Assembly: GCF_002209535.1 (NCBI RefSeq)
Contig: NZ_NJIG01000007.1
Span: 372,001 to 436,000, forward strand
Direction: 5' to 3'
DNA length: 64,000 nt
From: Achromobacter marplatensis
GTDB taxonomy: Bacteria > Pseudomonadota > Gammaproteobacteria > Burkholderiales > Burkholderiaceae_B
A model generated the notes under the pieces. It searched no databases. It saw nothing but the letters and a program-made list of their open reading frames with translations, and was not told the DNA's origin. Of this stretch, positions 57,668 through 64,000 are shown piece by piece. Both the position numbers and the translations under genes were made by a program. Each line of letters starts with the position of its first letter. Positions within the stretch are counted from its first letter, which is position 1.

Positions 57668-58464
57668 AGAACTTACCCCCCAGCACAACCGCCCGCGTCT
57701 TCTGCATCGCCAACCAAAAGGGTGGTGTGGGCAAGACGACGACCGCCATCAATCTGGCGGCGGGCCTTGCCACGCACAATCAGCGCGTGCTGCTGGTGGA
57801 CCTGGACCCTCAAGGCAACGCCACGATGGGCAGCGGCATCGACAAGAATGCGCTGGAATCGAACCTGTACCAGGTGCTGATCGGCGAGGCCACCATCGAG
57901 CAGGCTCGCGTGAAGTCGGAATCCGGCGGCTATGACGTGCTGCCCGCCAACCGCGAGCTGTCCGGCGCCGAGATCGATCTCGTGCAAATGGACGAGCGCG
58001 AACGCCAATTGAAGGCCGCGCTGGACACGGTTGCCGGCCAATACGATTTCGTGCTGATCGATTGCCCGCCGACGCTGTCCTTGCTGACGCTCAACGGACT
58101 GGCCGCCGCCCACGGCGTCATCATTCCGATGCAGTGCGAGTACTTCGCGCTGGAAGGTTTGTCCGATCTCGTCAACACCATCAAGCGCGTCCATCGCAAT
58201 ATCAATGACGACTTGCGCGTCATCGGCTTGCTGCGCGTGATGTTCGACCCGCGCATGACGTTGCAACAGCAAGTGTCCGCGCAGCTCGAGGCCCACTTCG
58301 GCGACAAGGTCTTCAAGACCGTCGTGCCGCGCAACGTGCGCCTTGCCGAAGCACCCAGTTACGGCATGCCGGGCGTCGTGTATGACCGAGCGTCACGCGG
58401 CGCGCAGGCCTATATCTCGTTCGGCGCCGAAATGATCGAGCGCGTCAGGAAAGATCTGAAGTAA
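57664..58464 (+). CDS. parA: chromosome partitioning ATPase ParA (Soj)
   Basis: The protein has 266 residues. The deviant Walker A KGGVGKTT is at residues 19-26, with LVDLDPQGN and LIDCPPTLS as further ATPase motifs. The short N-terminus without a DNA-binding helix-turn-helix marks a chromosomal (type Ib-like) ParA. With ATP it coats the nucleoid and moves ParB-parS complexes to separate new origins. It is coupled to rsmG and followed by a GNAT gene rather than directly by parB. Confidence 0.96.
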   Translation: MKNLPPSTTARVFCIANQKGGVGKTTTAINLAAGLATHNQRVLLVDLDPQGNATMGSGIDKNALESNLYQVLIGEATIEQARVKSESGGYDVLPANRELSGAEIDLVQMDERERQLKAALDTVAGQYDFVLIDCPPTLSLLTLNGLAAAHGVIIPMQCEYFALEGLSDLVNTIKRVHRNINDDLRVIGLLRVMFDPRMTLQQQVSAQLEAHFGDKVFKTVVPRNVRLAEAPSYGMPGVVYDRASRGAQAYISFGAEMIERVRKDLK

Positions 58465-58472
58465 GCCTTGCC

Positions 58473-59297
58473 ATGTCTGTCGCAGCGCTCTTTTCCCCGA
58501 CCGCAACGCATGTCCCCCGCACGCCGCCTGCCGACGTGCGCGACAGCCTGCGCGCGCGGCTGGAAGAGGCCGCGCTGAACGCGACGGCGGTCGGCGCGCA
58601 GGTGCTCTATGATGGTTGGCTGGTGCGCTTTGCGCACTCGGAAGCCAAGCGTGTGCGCAGCGTCAATGTGCTGGGGTTATCCACACGTCCGCTGGACGAG
58701 CGGCTGGCGTATTGTTCTTCGTTGTATGCGCGCCATGGCTTGCCCATGGTGCTGCGCATTACCTCCATCGGCCCAGATTTTTCGCTGGACGCCGAACTGG
58801 AGGCCCGCGGCTATACCTTTACCGGTGAGACCCGAGTCATGAGCATGTCGCTCGCCCCCAGGCCCAGCGTCCGGGGCGGCCTGCATTTCAGGAAAGTCGA
58901 CACCGGCCGCTTCGCGCAGGCGGTCGGGGCCATGCGTGGCTCGGCGCCCGGGCATATCGGGGAACATGAAGCGCGTCTGCAAGGACTGGCTGTGGATAAG
59001 CTGCCGGTGCTCGCATTGGACGCGGCGGGTCAGTGTGTTGCCGCGGGCCTGGCCGTCCGCGACGATGACCTCGTGGGCCTGTTCGACATCGTTACCGACC
59101 CGGGGCAACGGCGTAAAGGCTACGCCGACGCCCTGGTGGATTACCTATTGACCGAAGGCGCCGCCGGCGGCGCCACGACGGCGTACCTGCAGGTCGAGCC
59201 GGAGAATACAGCCGCGCGGGCCCTGTATGGCCGCTACGGTTTCAAAGACTGTTACGCGTATTGGTACCGTCTGCCCGCCGAGCAGACGGACGCCTGA
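58473..59297 (+). CDS. GNAT family N-acetyltransferase between parA and parB
   Basis: The protein has 274 residues and starts 9 bp after parA. The C-terminal half carries the GNAT fold: GLFDIVTDPGQRRKGYADAL is motif A with the acetyl-CoA pyrophosphate loop, and QVEPENTAARALYGRYGF is motif B. The N-terminal half (about 1-125) looks like a diverged second GNAT-like domain. The substrate is unknown. The gene interrupts parAB and contains two perfect DnaA boxes. Confidence 0.88.
   Translation: MSVAALFSPTATHVPRTPPADVRDSLRARLEEAALNATAVGAQVLYDGWLVRFAHSEAKRVRSVNVLGLSTRPLDERLAYCSSLYARHGLPMVLRITSIGPDFSLDAELEARGYTFTGETRVMSMSLAPRPSVRGGLHFRKVDTGRFAQAVGAMRGSAPGHIGEHEARLQGLAVDKLPVLALDAAGQCVAAGLAVRDDDLVGLFDIVTDPGQRRKGYADALVDYLLTEGAAGGATTAYLQVEPENTAARALYGRYGFKDCYAYWYRLPAEQTDA
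58677..58685 (+). promoter_or_regulatory. perfect DnaA box inside the parA-parB GNAT gene
   Basis: TTATCCACA in frame as TTA-TCC-ACA (LST), with the rare Leu codon TTA. Confidence 0.55.
58991..58999 (-). promoter_or_regulatory. perfect DnaA box inside the parA-parB GNAT gene
   Basis: TGTGGATAA, coding for VDK. It is inverted relative to the box 306 bp upstream. Confidence 0.5.
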
Positions 59298-59340
59298 GCC
59301 TGGCTCGGGATACAAAAACAGAAGGAAAGAGGATTTAACT

Positions 59341-60264
59341 ATGGCCACCAAGAAACCCAAGGGATTGGGTCGCGGACTGGACGCCTTGCTGGGCGCAGAC
59401 GCGCCGGCGATCGACAACATCGGCAAGGCCGTCGCGGCCAAGCCCGAGGGTCCGCCATCCACCTTGCCCATCTCGAAGATGCGCGCCGGCAAGTATCAGC
59501 CGCGCACGCGCATGGACGAGGGCGCCTTGGGTGAGCTGGCCGAGTCGATCCGCACGCAAGGCATCATGCAACCCATTCTTGTGCGCGCGCTGGGCGAAAC
59601 CGCGCCCGGCAATTACGAGATCATCGCAGGCGAACGACGCTTTCGCGCCGCCCAGCTGGCCGGCTTGAAGGAAGTGCCGGTGCTTGTGCGCGACGTGGCC
59701 GACGAAAACGCGGCCGTCATGGCGCTGATCGAAAACATCCAGCGTGAAGACCTGAACCCGCTGGAAGAGGCGCACGGCGTGCGCCGCCTGCTGGACGAAT
59801 TCGGCCTGACGCACGAGCAGGCCGCGCAAGCGATCGGCCGCTCGCGTTCCGCCACCAGCAACCTGCTGCGCCTGCTGAACCTGGCGGCGCCCGTGCAGAC
59901 GATGCTGCTGGCCGGCGACGTCGACATGGGCCATGCCCGCGCATTGCTGGCGGTCGATGCCGCCACGCAGATCCAGCTGGCCAACCAGATCATCGCGCGC
60001 CGCCTGTCGGTGCGCGAGGCCGAAAAGCTTGTCGCGAAGACCGCCAAGGAAACCGAATCCGCGGCATCGCCCCGCAAGAAGGCCAACGGCGTCTCGCGCG
60101 ACCTGACGCGCCTGGAAGAGGCCCTGTCCGATCACTTGGGCACGCGGGTCGCCCTGAAAGTGGGCGCCAAGGAAAAGGGCCAGATCGTCATCGACTTCCA
60201 CGGCTGGGAACACCTGAATTCGCTGCTGGAACGTCAAGGCCTGTCCGGAGTCGTGGATGCCTGA
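59341..60264 (+). CDS. parB: chromosome partitioning protein ParB (Spo0J)
   Basis: The protein has 307 residues from MATKKPKGLGRGLDALL, the classic ParB opening; AGAAGGAAAGAGG lies upstream of the ATG. The CTP-binding box is GERRFRA at 97-103, then the helix-turn-helix that reads parS (THEQAAQAIGRSRSATSNLL), then a C-terminal dimerisation domain. It loads on the parS array upstream of mnmG and works with ParA. Its 3' end overlaps the asparaginase gene by 8 bp. Confidence 0.96.
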   Translation: MATKKPKGLGRGLDALLGADAPAIDNIGKAVAAKPEGPPSTLPISKMRAGKYQPRTRMDEGALGELAESIRTQGIMQPILVRALGETAPGNYEIIAGERRFRAAQLAGLKEVPVLVRDVADENAAVMALIENIQREDLNPLEEAHGVRRLLDEFGLTHEQAAQAIGRSRSATSNLLRLLNLAAPVQTMLLAGDVDMGHARALLAVDAATQIQLANQIIARRLSVREAEKLVAKTAKETESAASPRKKANGVSRDLTRLEEALSDHLGTRVALKVGAKEKGQIVIDFHGWEHLNSLLERQGLSGVVDA

Positions 60265-61261
60265 GCACGCGCTGCCGGTCGTCGCGGTGCTGGCCACCGG
60301 CGGCACCATCGCAGGTGCGCAGGCGGACGCGACCTCGGCGGGCTACAAAGCCGGTTCGTTCTCCGTCAACGATCTGTTGGCGGCGGTACCGCAGCTGGCC
60401 GGCATTGCCGAGATCCGCGCCGAGCAGGTCGCCAACGTCGGCAGCCAGAACATGACGCACGACGTCTGGCGCGCGCTGGCCGAACGCGTGGACACGCTGT
60501 GCCAGGACGCCTCGGTGGCCGGCATCGTCATCACCCACGGCACGGATACGCTTGAAGAAACCGCGTACTTCCTGAGCCTGGTGATTCAGCACGACAAACC
60601 CGTCGTGCTGGTGGGTGCGATGCGTCCGGCCACGGCGCTGGGCGCCGAAGGCCCGGCCAACCTGTACAACGCGGTGGCGCTGGCGCGCCATCCCGACGCG
60701 CGCGGCCGCGGGCCGCTCGTCGTCATGAACGAAGACGTGCATTACGCACGCGAGATCCAGAAGATCGCCAGCGCGGGCCTGTGCGCCTTCGCATCGCCCA
60801 ATCGCGGCCGCGCCGGCGTCATGCATGGCGGCGAGCCGTGCTTCTATTCGCGCAACACCACCACGCACACCACACAAAGCGAGTTTTCACTCGCATTATT
60901 GGAGAAGGCCGGCTGGCCGCGCGTGGATGTCGTCTACGCCCATGCCAACCTGCAGGCGGACCTGATCGATTTCCTGGCCGATGTGGCTGACGGCATCGTG
61001 CTGGCCGGGGTGGGCGACGGCAACGCCACCGATCTGGGCATCGACGCCCTGAGCCGGGCGGTCACCGACGGCACGGCCGTCGTGCGCGCCAGCCGCACGG
61101 GCAGCGGATTCGTGGCCCGCGACGTGGAACTGGACGACGCCAGCCTGGGCTTCATCGCCGCAGGCGACCTGAATCCGCAAAAGGCGCGCATCCTGCTGAT
61201 GCTGGGCCTGTCCGTCACGCGCGATCCGGCTGCCCTGCAGGCGATCTTCGACCGCTACTGA
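60257..61261 (+). CDS. ansA: asparaginase
   Basis: The protein has 334 residues. The two catalytic threonine motifs are LATGGTIAG near residue 15 and VITHGTDTLEETAYF near 93, with the catalytic Lys in MNEDVHYAREI nearby. There is no signal peptide, so it is likely cytoplasmic. It hydrolyses asparagine to aspartate and ammonia. It starts within the last codons of parB and its end overlaps the convergent LysR gene by 7 bp. Confidence 0.92.
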   Translation: MPEHALPVVAVLATGGTIAGAQADATSAGYKAGSFSVNDLLAAVPQLAGIAEIRAEQVANVGSQNMTHDVWRALAERVDTLCQDASVAGIVITHGTDTLEETAYFLSLVIQHDKPVVLVGAMRPATALGAEGPANLYNAVALARHPDARGRGPLVVMNEDVHYAREIQKIASAGLCAFASPNRGRAGVMHGGEPCFYSRNTTTHTTQSEFSLALLEKAGWPRVDVVYAHANLQADLIDFLADVADGIVLAGVGDGNATDLGIDALSRAVTDGTAVVRASRTGSGFVARDVELDDASLGFIAAGDLNPQKARILLMLGLSVTRDPAALQAIFDRY

Positions 61262-62148
61262 TCGCGCGGCGGCGCGCTTGCCGCGTCGCCTTGCTGCGCC
61301 AGACCGAGGTTTGCCCGCAGCATATCGTAGACCTGCCGCGTCAGCGGATTGATCAGATCACGCCTTATCCACAGGAAGTAGGTTACGTCCGGCAAGGGCG
61401 GCAGCCCTTCCTTTTCCCCCAGCACCCGCATTTCCGGCCCCAGCAGTTCCACGCTGCGGGCCGTCACGCCCAGCCCGGCGCGCAGCGCGGCTTTGATCCC
61501 CACCAGATTCGGCGCCACATAGTTGGTGTGCCACCGCACGCGCGCCTGCTCCAACGCGTTCAGGGCCAGCCGGCGGAAGATGCTGGGCTCGTCGGCCAGC
61601 ACCAGCGGCACCGGCGCGTGCACGTCATGCACGTAGTCGGCCGAGGCCAGCCAGACGGTGGGGGAGGTGCGCAGCGCGACGCCTTCAAAGTCCTGGTCGA
61701 AGCGCGTGGAGATCGTCAGGTCGATTTCACCGGCGCGCAACGCATCCATCAGGAAGGGGCTGCGGTCCACGCGGATCTCCAGCTTCACGCGCGGCGCTGA
61801 GCGCGCGATGTGCGTCAGCAGGGTGGGCAGGATGGTGTCCGCTACGTCCAGCGGCGCACCCAGTCGCAGGTCCCCCTCAAGCGGGCCGTCCTGCAGGGCG
61901 CGCAGCGCCTCGTCGTTGATGGCCAGCATGTGGCGCGCGTACTCCACCAGCCGGCGCCCGTGCGACGACAGCACCTTGTTGCGCCCCTGCTTTTCGAAGA
62001 GAGGCAGGCCGATGGTGGATTCCAGCCGCTGCATCTGCTGCGTGATGGCCGACTGTGTCTTGTGCAGCCGGTTGGCGGCTTCGGAAAAGGTGTCGTGCTG
62101 GGCGATGGCCGTCAGCGTGCGAAGAAGATCCAGATCCAGATTGCGCAT
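61255..62148 (-). CDS. LysR family transcriptional regulator
   Basis: The protein has 297 residues. The helix-turn-helix lies at about 18-40 (DTFSEAANRLHKTQSAITQQ) and the substrate domain follows from about 90. It is divergent from the thiol-dioxygenase-like gene, with two palindromes in the shared 117-bp gap, so it probably controls that gene and the lyase after it. Its C-terminal coding region contains a perfect DnaA box. Confidence 0.9.
   Translation of the reverse strand: MRNLDLDLLRTLTAIAQHDTFSEAANRLHKTQSAITQQMQRLESTIGLPLFEKQGRNKVLSSHGRRLVEYARHMLAINDEALRALQDGPLEGDLRLGAPLDVADTILPTLLTHIARSAPRVKLEIRVDRSPFLMDALRAGEIDLTISTRFDQDFEGVALRTSPTVWLASADYVHDVHAPVPLVLADEPSIFRRLALNALEQARVRWHTNYVAPNLVGIKAALRAGLGVTARSVELLGPEMRVLGEKEGLPPLPDVTYFLWIRRDLINPLTRQVYDMLRANLGLAQQGDAASAPPRDQ
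61365..61373 (+). promoter_or_regulatory. perfect DnaA box inside LysR gene
   Basis: TTATCCACA; the coding strand reads CTG TGG ATA AGG (LWIR), with two codons (ATA, AGG) that are rare at this GC content. Confidence 0.5.
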
Positions 62149-62163
62149 GGCGGGCTCTAAAGT

Positions 62164-62202
62164 ATTAGCGTTGCTAATGGAATGTTAAGGCAATTTAAAT
62201 TG
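62164..62202. promoter_or_regulatory. palindromic operator candidates between LysR and cupin genes
   Basis: ATTAGCGTTGCTAAT (62164-62178) is a perfect 6-bp-arm dyad with the T-N11-A layout of LysR sites. CAATTTAAATTG (62191-62202) is a perfect 12-bp palindrome 13 bp further. They lie 16 and 43 bp from the LysR start. Confidence 0.6.
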
Positions 62203-62265
62203 TTGGCGCGGGATGCGGGCGATACAGTAAGTGCAATAACTCATGAAACAAGAGGAAAAGACAAA

Positions 62266-62853
62266 GTGAGCACCGCGCATCCCCATCAGGCCGGCATCGA
62301 TGCCGCCATCGGAAATATTAAAAAAACTGTAGGAAATAAGGGGCTGAACCGCGACAGCCTGGATGAGGTGCTGCAAGAGCTCGTGGGCTTGGCCAGCCAC
62401 ACCGACTGGTGGGCGGGTGATCGATACGCCGCTCCGGAAGACGGTGAGCGCCAGGCGCGCTACCTGATCGCCGAAGACGACGACAAGAGCTATGCCCTCT
62501 ATCTGAACGTCATGCGTCCCGGCAACAAGATCGTGCCGCATAACCACACGACCTGGGCCTGTATCGCTGCCGTGGAAGGCGTGGAATACAACTATGTCTA
62601 TGACCGCACCGACGACGGTTCGGTGCCGGGCGTGGGCCGCCTGGCGAAGACGGGCACGGTCGTGGTCGGCCCTGGCGCCGGCATCGCCTTGATGCCCGAC
62701 GACATCCACGCCGTCGAGATCCAGGGCGACAGCGTCATCCGTCACCTGCACATGTATGGCCGTGCGCTGGAAACGCTGAACGAACGCCTGGGCTTCGACC
62801 TGGAAGCCGGCACCTGCAAGATCATGCCGATCGGCGTGAAGACCCGCCGCTGA
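62266..62853 (+). CDS. cysteine dioxygenase-family cupin (thiol dioxygenase-like)
   Basis: The protein has 195 residues from a GTG start; AGAGGA lies 9 bp before it and no ATG fits better. The three-His iron site is visible: His-92 and His-94 in PHNHTTW, and His-148 in MPDDIHAV. Tyr-164 in LHMYGRAL fits the family's second-sphere Tyr. Bacterial relatives oxidise cysteine or 3-mercaptopropionate to the sulfinate. It precedes a PLP sulfur lyase by 2 bp, which supports a sulfur-compound role. Confidence 0.88.
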   Translation: MSTAHPHQAGIDAAIGNIKKTVGNKGLNRDSLDEVLQELVGLASHTDWWAGDRYAAPEDGERQARYLIAEDDDKSYALYLNVMRPGNKIVPHNHTTWACIAAVEGVEYNYVYDRTDDGSVPGVGRLAKTGTVVVGPGAGIALMPDDIHAVEIQGDSVIRHLHMYGRALETLNERLGFDLEAGTCKIMPIGVKTRR

Positions 62854-62855
62854 AC

Positions 62856-64000
62856 ATGAACAAGCCCTACCGGTCCGCAACGCGTTTGCTGCGCGCAGGG
62901 CGTCCCCATCAAGGATGGGTGAACACCCCCGTCACGCGCGCCAGCACCTATGTCTTCGACAGCGTCGCCGCTTGGCGCGACACGCGGGAACGCCGCGAAC
63001 AGGAACGCCTGCCGTCCTACGGCGCGCGCGGCACCGACAGCACGCATGCGCTCGAAGATGCGCTGGTCGAGCTGGAACAGGGCTATCGCGCGGCGCTTTA
63101 TCCCACCGGCCAGGCCGCCATCGCGACAGTGCTGCTGGCGTATCTGCGGACCGGCGACCATGTTCTGGTGACCGATGCCGTGTATGAACCGGTACGTCGC
63201 TTTTGCGTCGAGCATCTGACGCGGATGGGAATCGAATATACGTTCTACCGGCCCGACGGCGCCGGCATCGAAGCCCTGATCCGGCCCAACACCCGCATGA
63301 TCTATGCGGAGTCGCCCGGGTCGCTGACGTACGACATGCCGGACCTCACCGAGTTATCCACAGCTGCGAAAAAACACGATTGCTGGCTGGCTGTGGATAA
63401 CACGTGGGCGTCGGGTTTGATATACAAACCGCTGACTTTGGGCGCCGATATCTCCCTGCTGGCGGCAACCAAATACCTGGGCGGCCATGCCGATGTGATG
63501 ATGGGCGCCGCCGTCGTCAACCGCCGCGCCTGGCGGGCACTGGAACGCGCTTCCATCGATTTTGGCCAGACGGTCGGGGCCGACGACGCATTCCTGGTGC
63601 TGCGCGGCATGCGTTCGTTGCCGCTGCGCATGGCGCAGCACGCCCGCCATGCGTTGCGGGTGGCGCAATGGCTGCAGGGCCGTCCCGAGATTGCGCGTGT
63701 TCTATGCCCCGCCTTGCCCGGCGATCCGTCGCACGCGCGCTGGCAGCGCGATTGCACGGGCGCCAATGGCCTGTTGACGGTCGAGCTGGCTGACGCGTTC
63801 GATACGGCGGATGCCGAGCGGCTGATCGACAGTCTGCGCCTGTTCGGCATCGGCGCGTCGTGGGGCGGCTTCGAAAGCCTGGTGATTCCGGTGCAGCTGA
63901 ACACGCGCTCGCTGCCGGACCCGACCCCGCGCGGCGCCATGCTGCGCCTGCATATCGGCCTGGAAGATCCCGAAGACCTGATCGGCGACCTTGAACAAGG
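62856..64000 (+). CDS. metC: cystathionine beta-lyase-like PLP enzyme (3' end outside window)
   Basis: About 381 residues are present and the gene continues past the right edge. It is a Cys/Met-metabolism PLP enzyme: SYGARGTDSTHALEDAL at the start, LAVDNTWASG with the cofactor Asp, and ATKYLGGHADVMMG with the PLP lysine (about Lys-206). The pattern fits MetC, which cleaves cystathionine or cysteine. It is 2 bp after the cupin gene. Two DnaA boxes lie 38 bp apart in the middle. Confidence 0.9.
   Translation, partial: MNKPYRSATRLLRAGRPHQGWVNTPVTRASTYVFDSVAAWRDTRERREQERLPSYGARGTDSTHALEDALVELEQGYRAALYPTGQAAIATVLLAYLRTGDHVLVTDAVYEPVRRFCVEHLTRMGIEYTFYRPDGAGIEALIRPNTRMIYAESPGSLTYDMPDLTELSTAAKKHDCWLAVDNTWASGLIYKPLTLGADISLLAATKYLGGHADVMMGAAVVNRRAWRALERASIDFGQTVGADDAFLVLRGMRSLPLRMAQHARHALRVAQWLQGRPEIARVLCPALPGDPSHARWQRDCTGANGLLTVELADAFDTADAERLIDSLRLFGIGASWGGFESLVIPVQLNTRSLPDPTPRGAMLRLHIGLEDPEDLIGDLEQ
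63354..63362 (+). promoter_or_regulatory. perfect DnaA box inside metC-like gene
   Basis: TTATCCACA in frame as TTA-TCC-ACA (LST), rare Leu codon TTA. Confidence 0.5.
63392..63400 (-). promoter_or_regulatory. perfect DnaA box inside metC-like gene
   Basis: TGTGGATAA, coding for VDN in the conserved cofactor-Asp motif. It is inverted to the box at 63354, and the protein constraint alone could explain it. Confidence 0.4.

Overview
The window is a high-GC betaproteobacterial chromosome segment. Gene content and order (mnmG-rsmG-parA-parB, dnaA-dnaN-gyrB facing rpmH-rnpA-yidD-yidC, and many Bug/Tct and amino-acid ABC transporters) point to the family Alcaligenaceae, most likely Achromobacter or a close Bordetella relative. 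This is the origin-proximal part of the chromosome. I found no rRNA, tRNA, CRISPR array, insertion sequence or prophage.

Layout. 1-6.3 kb: a minus-strand catabolic and uptake operon (PotABC-like ABC transporter, a three-part FAD/[2Fe-2S] oxidoreductase) with a divergent IclR regulator. 6.4-11.2 kb: alpha-hydroxy-acid oxidase, phytanoyl-CoA-dioxygenase-like protein, acylphosphatase, EamA exporter, threonine aldolase. 11.2-15.6 kb: glutamate/aspartate-type ABC importer and a LysR regulator. 15.6-19.6 kb: flavin reductase, VOC protein, LysR regulator, WG-repeat protein. 19.7-27.8 kb: gyrB, dnaN, dnaA on the minus strand facing rpmH, rnpA, yidD, yidC on the plus strand. 28-35 kb: catalase, a sulfonate/taurine-type ABC operon with a TauD-like dioxygenase, an M20 amidohydrolase. 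35-40.7 kb: a Dpp/Opp-type peptide importer. 40.8-52.4 kb: mnmE, a ClC transporter, the TctDE two-component system with the TctCBA tricarboxylate transporter, a methionine-type aminotransferase, an AbrB-family protein, a cold-shock protein. 52.4-55.0 kb: 2.6 kb without credible genes, holding a run of DnaA boxes and then ten parS sites. 55.0-64.0 kb: mnmG, rsmG, parA, a GNAT acetyltransferase, parB, asparaginase, LysR, a thiol-dioxygenase-like cupin, and a PLP sulfur lyase cut by the window end.

The chromosome-maintenance parts form one system: DnaA with a candidate oriC at about 52.56-53.42 kb, ParA and ParB acting on a dense parS array at 54.10-54.98 kb, and GyrB and DnaN nearby. The last parS overlaps the likely promoter of the operon that encodes ParA and ParB. 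Perfect DnaA boxes (TTATCCACA) occur 18 times in the window, many inside genes where they force codons that are rare at this GC content. A 67-bp hairpin-type element occurs five times, twice as inverted pairs.

Functions are assigned by recognising sequence motifs and family resemblance. No database search was run.
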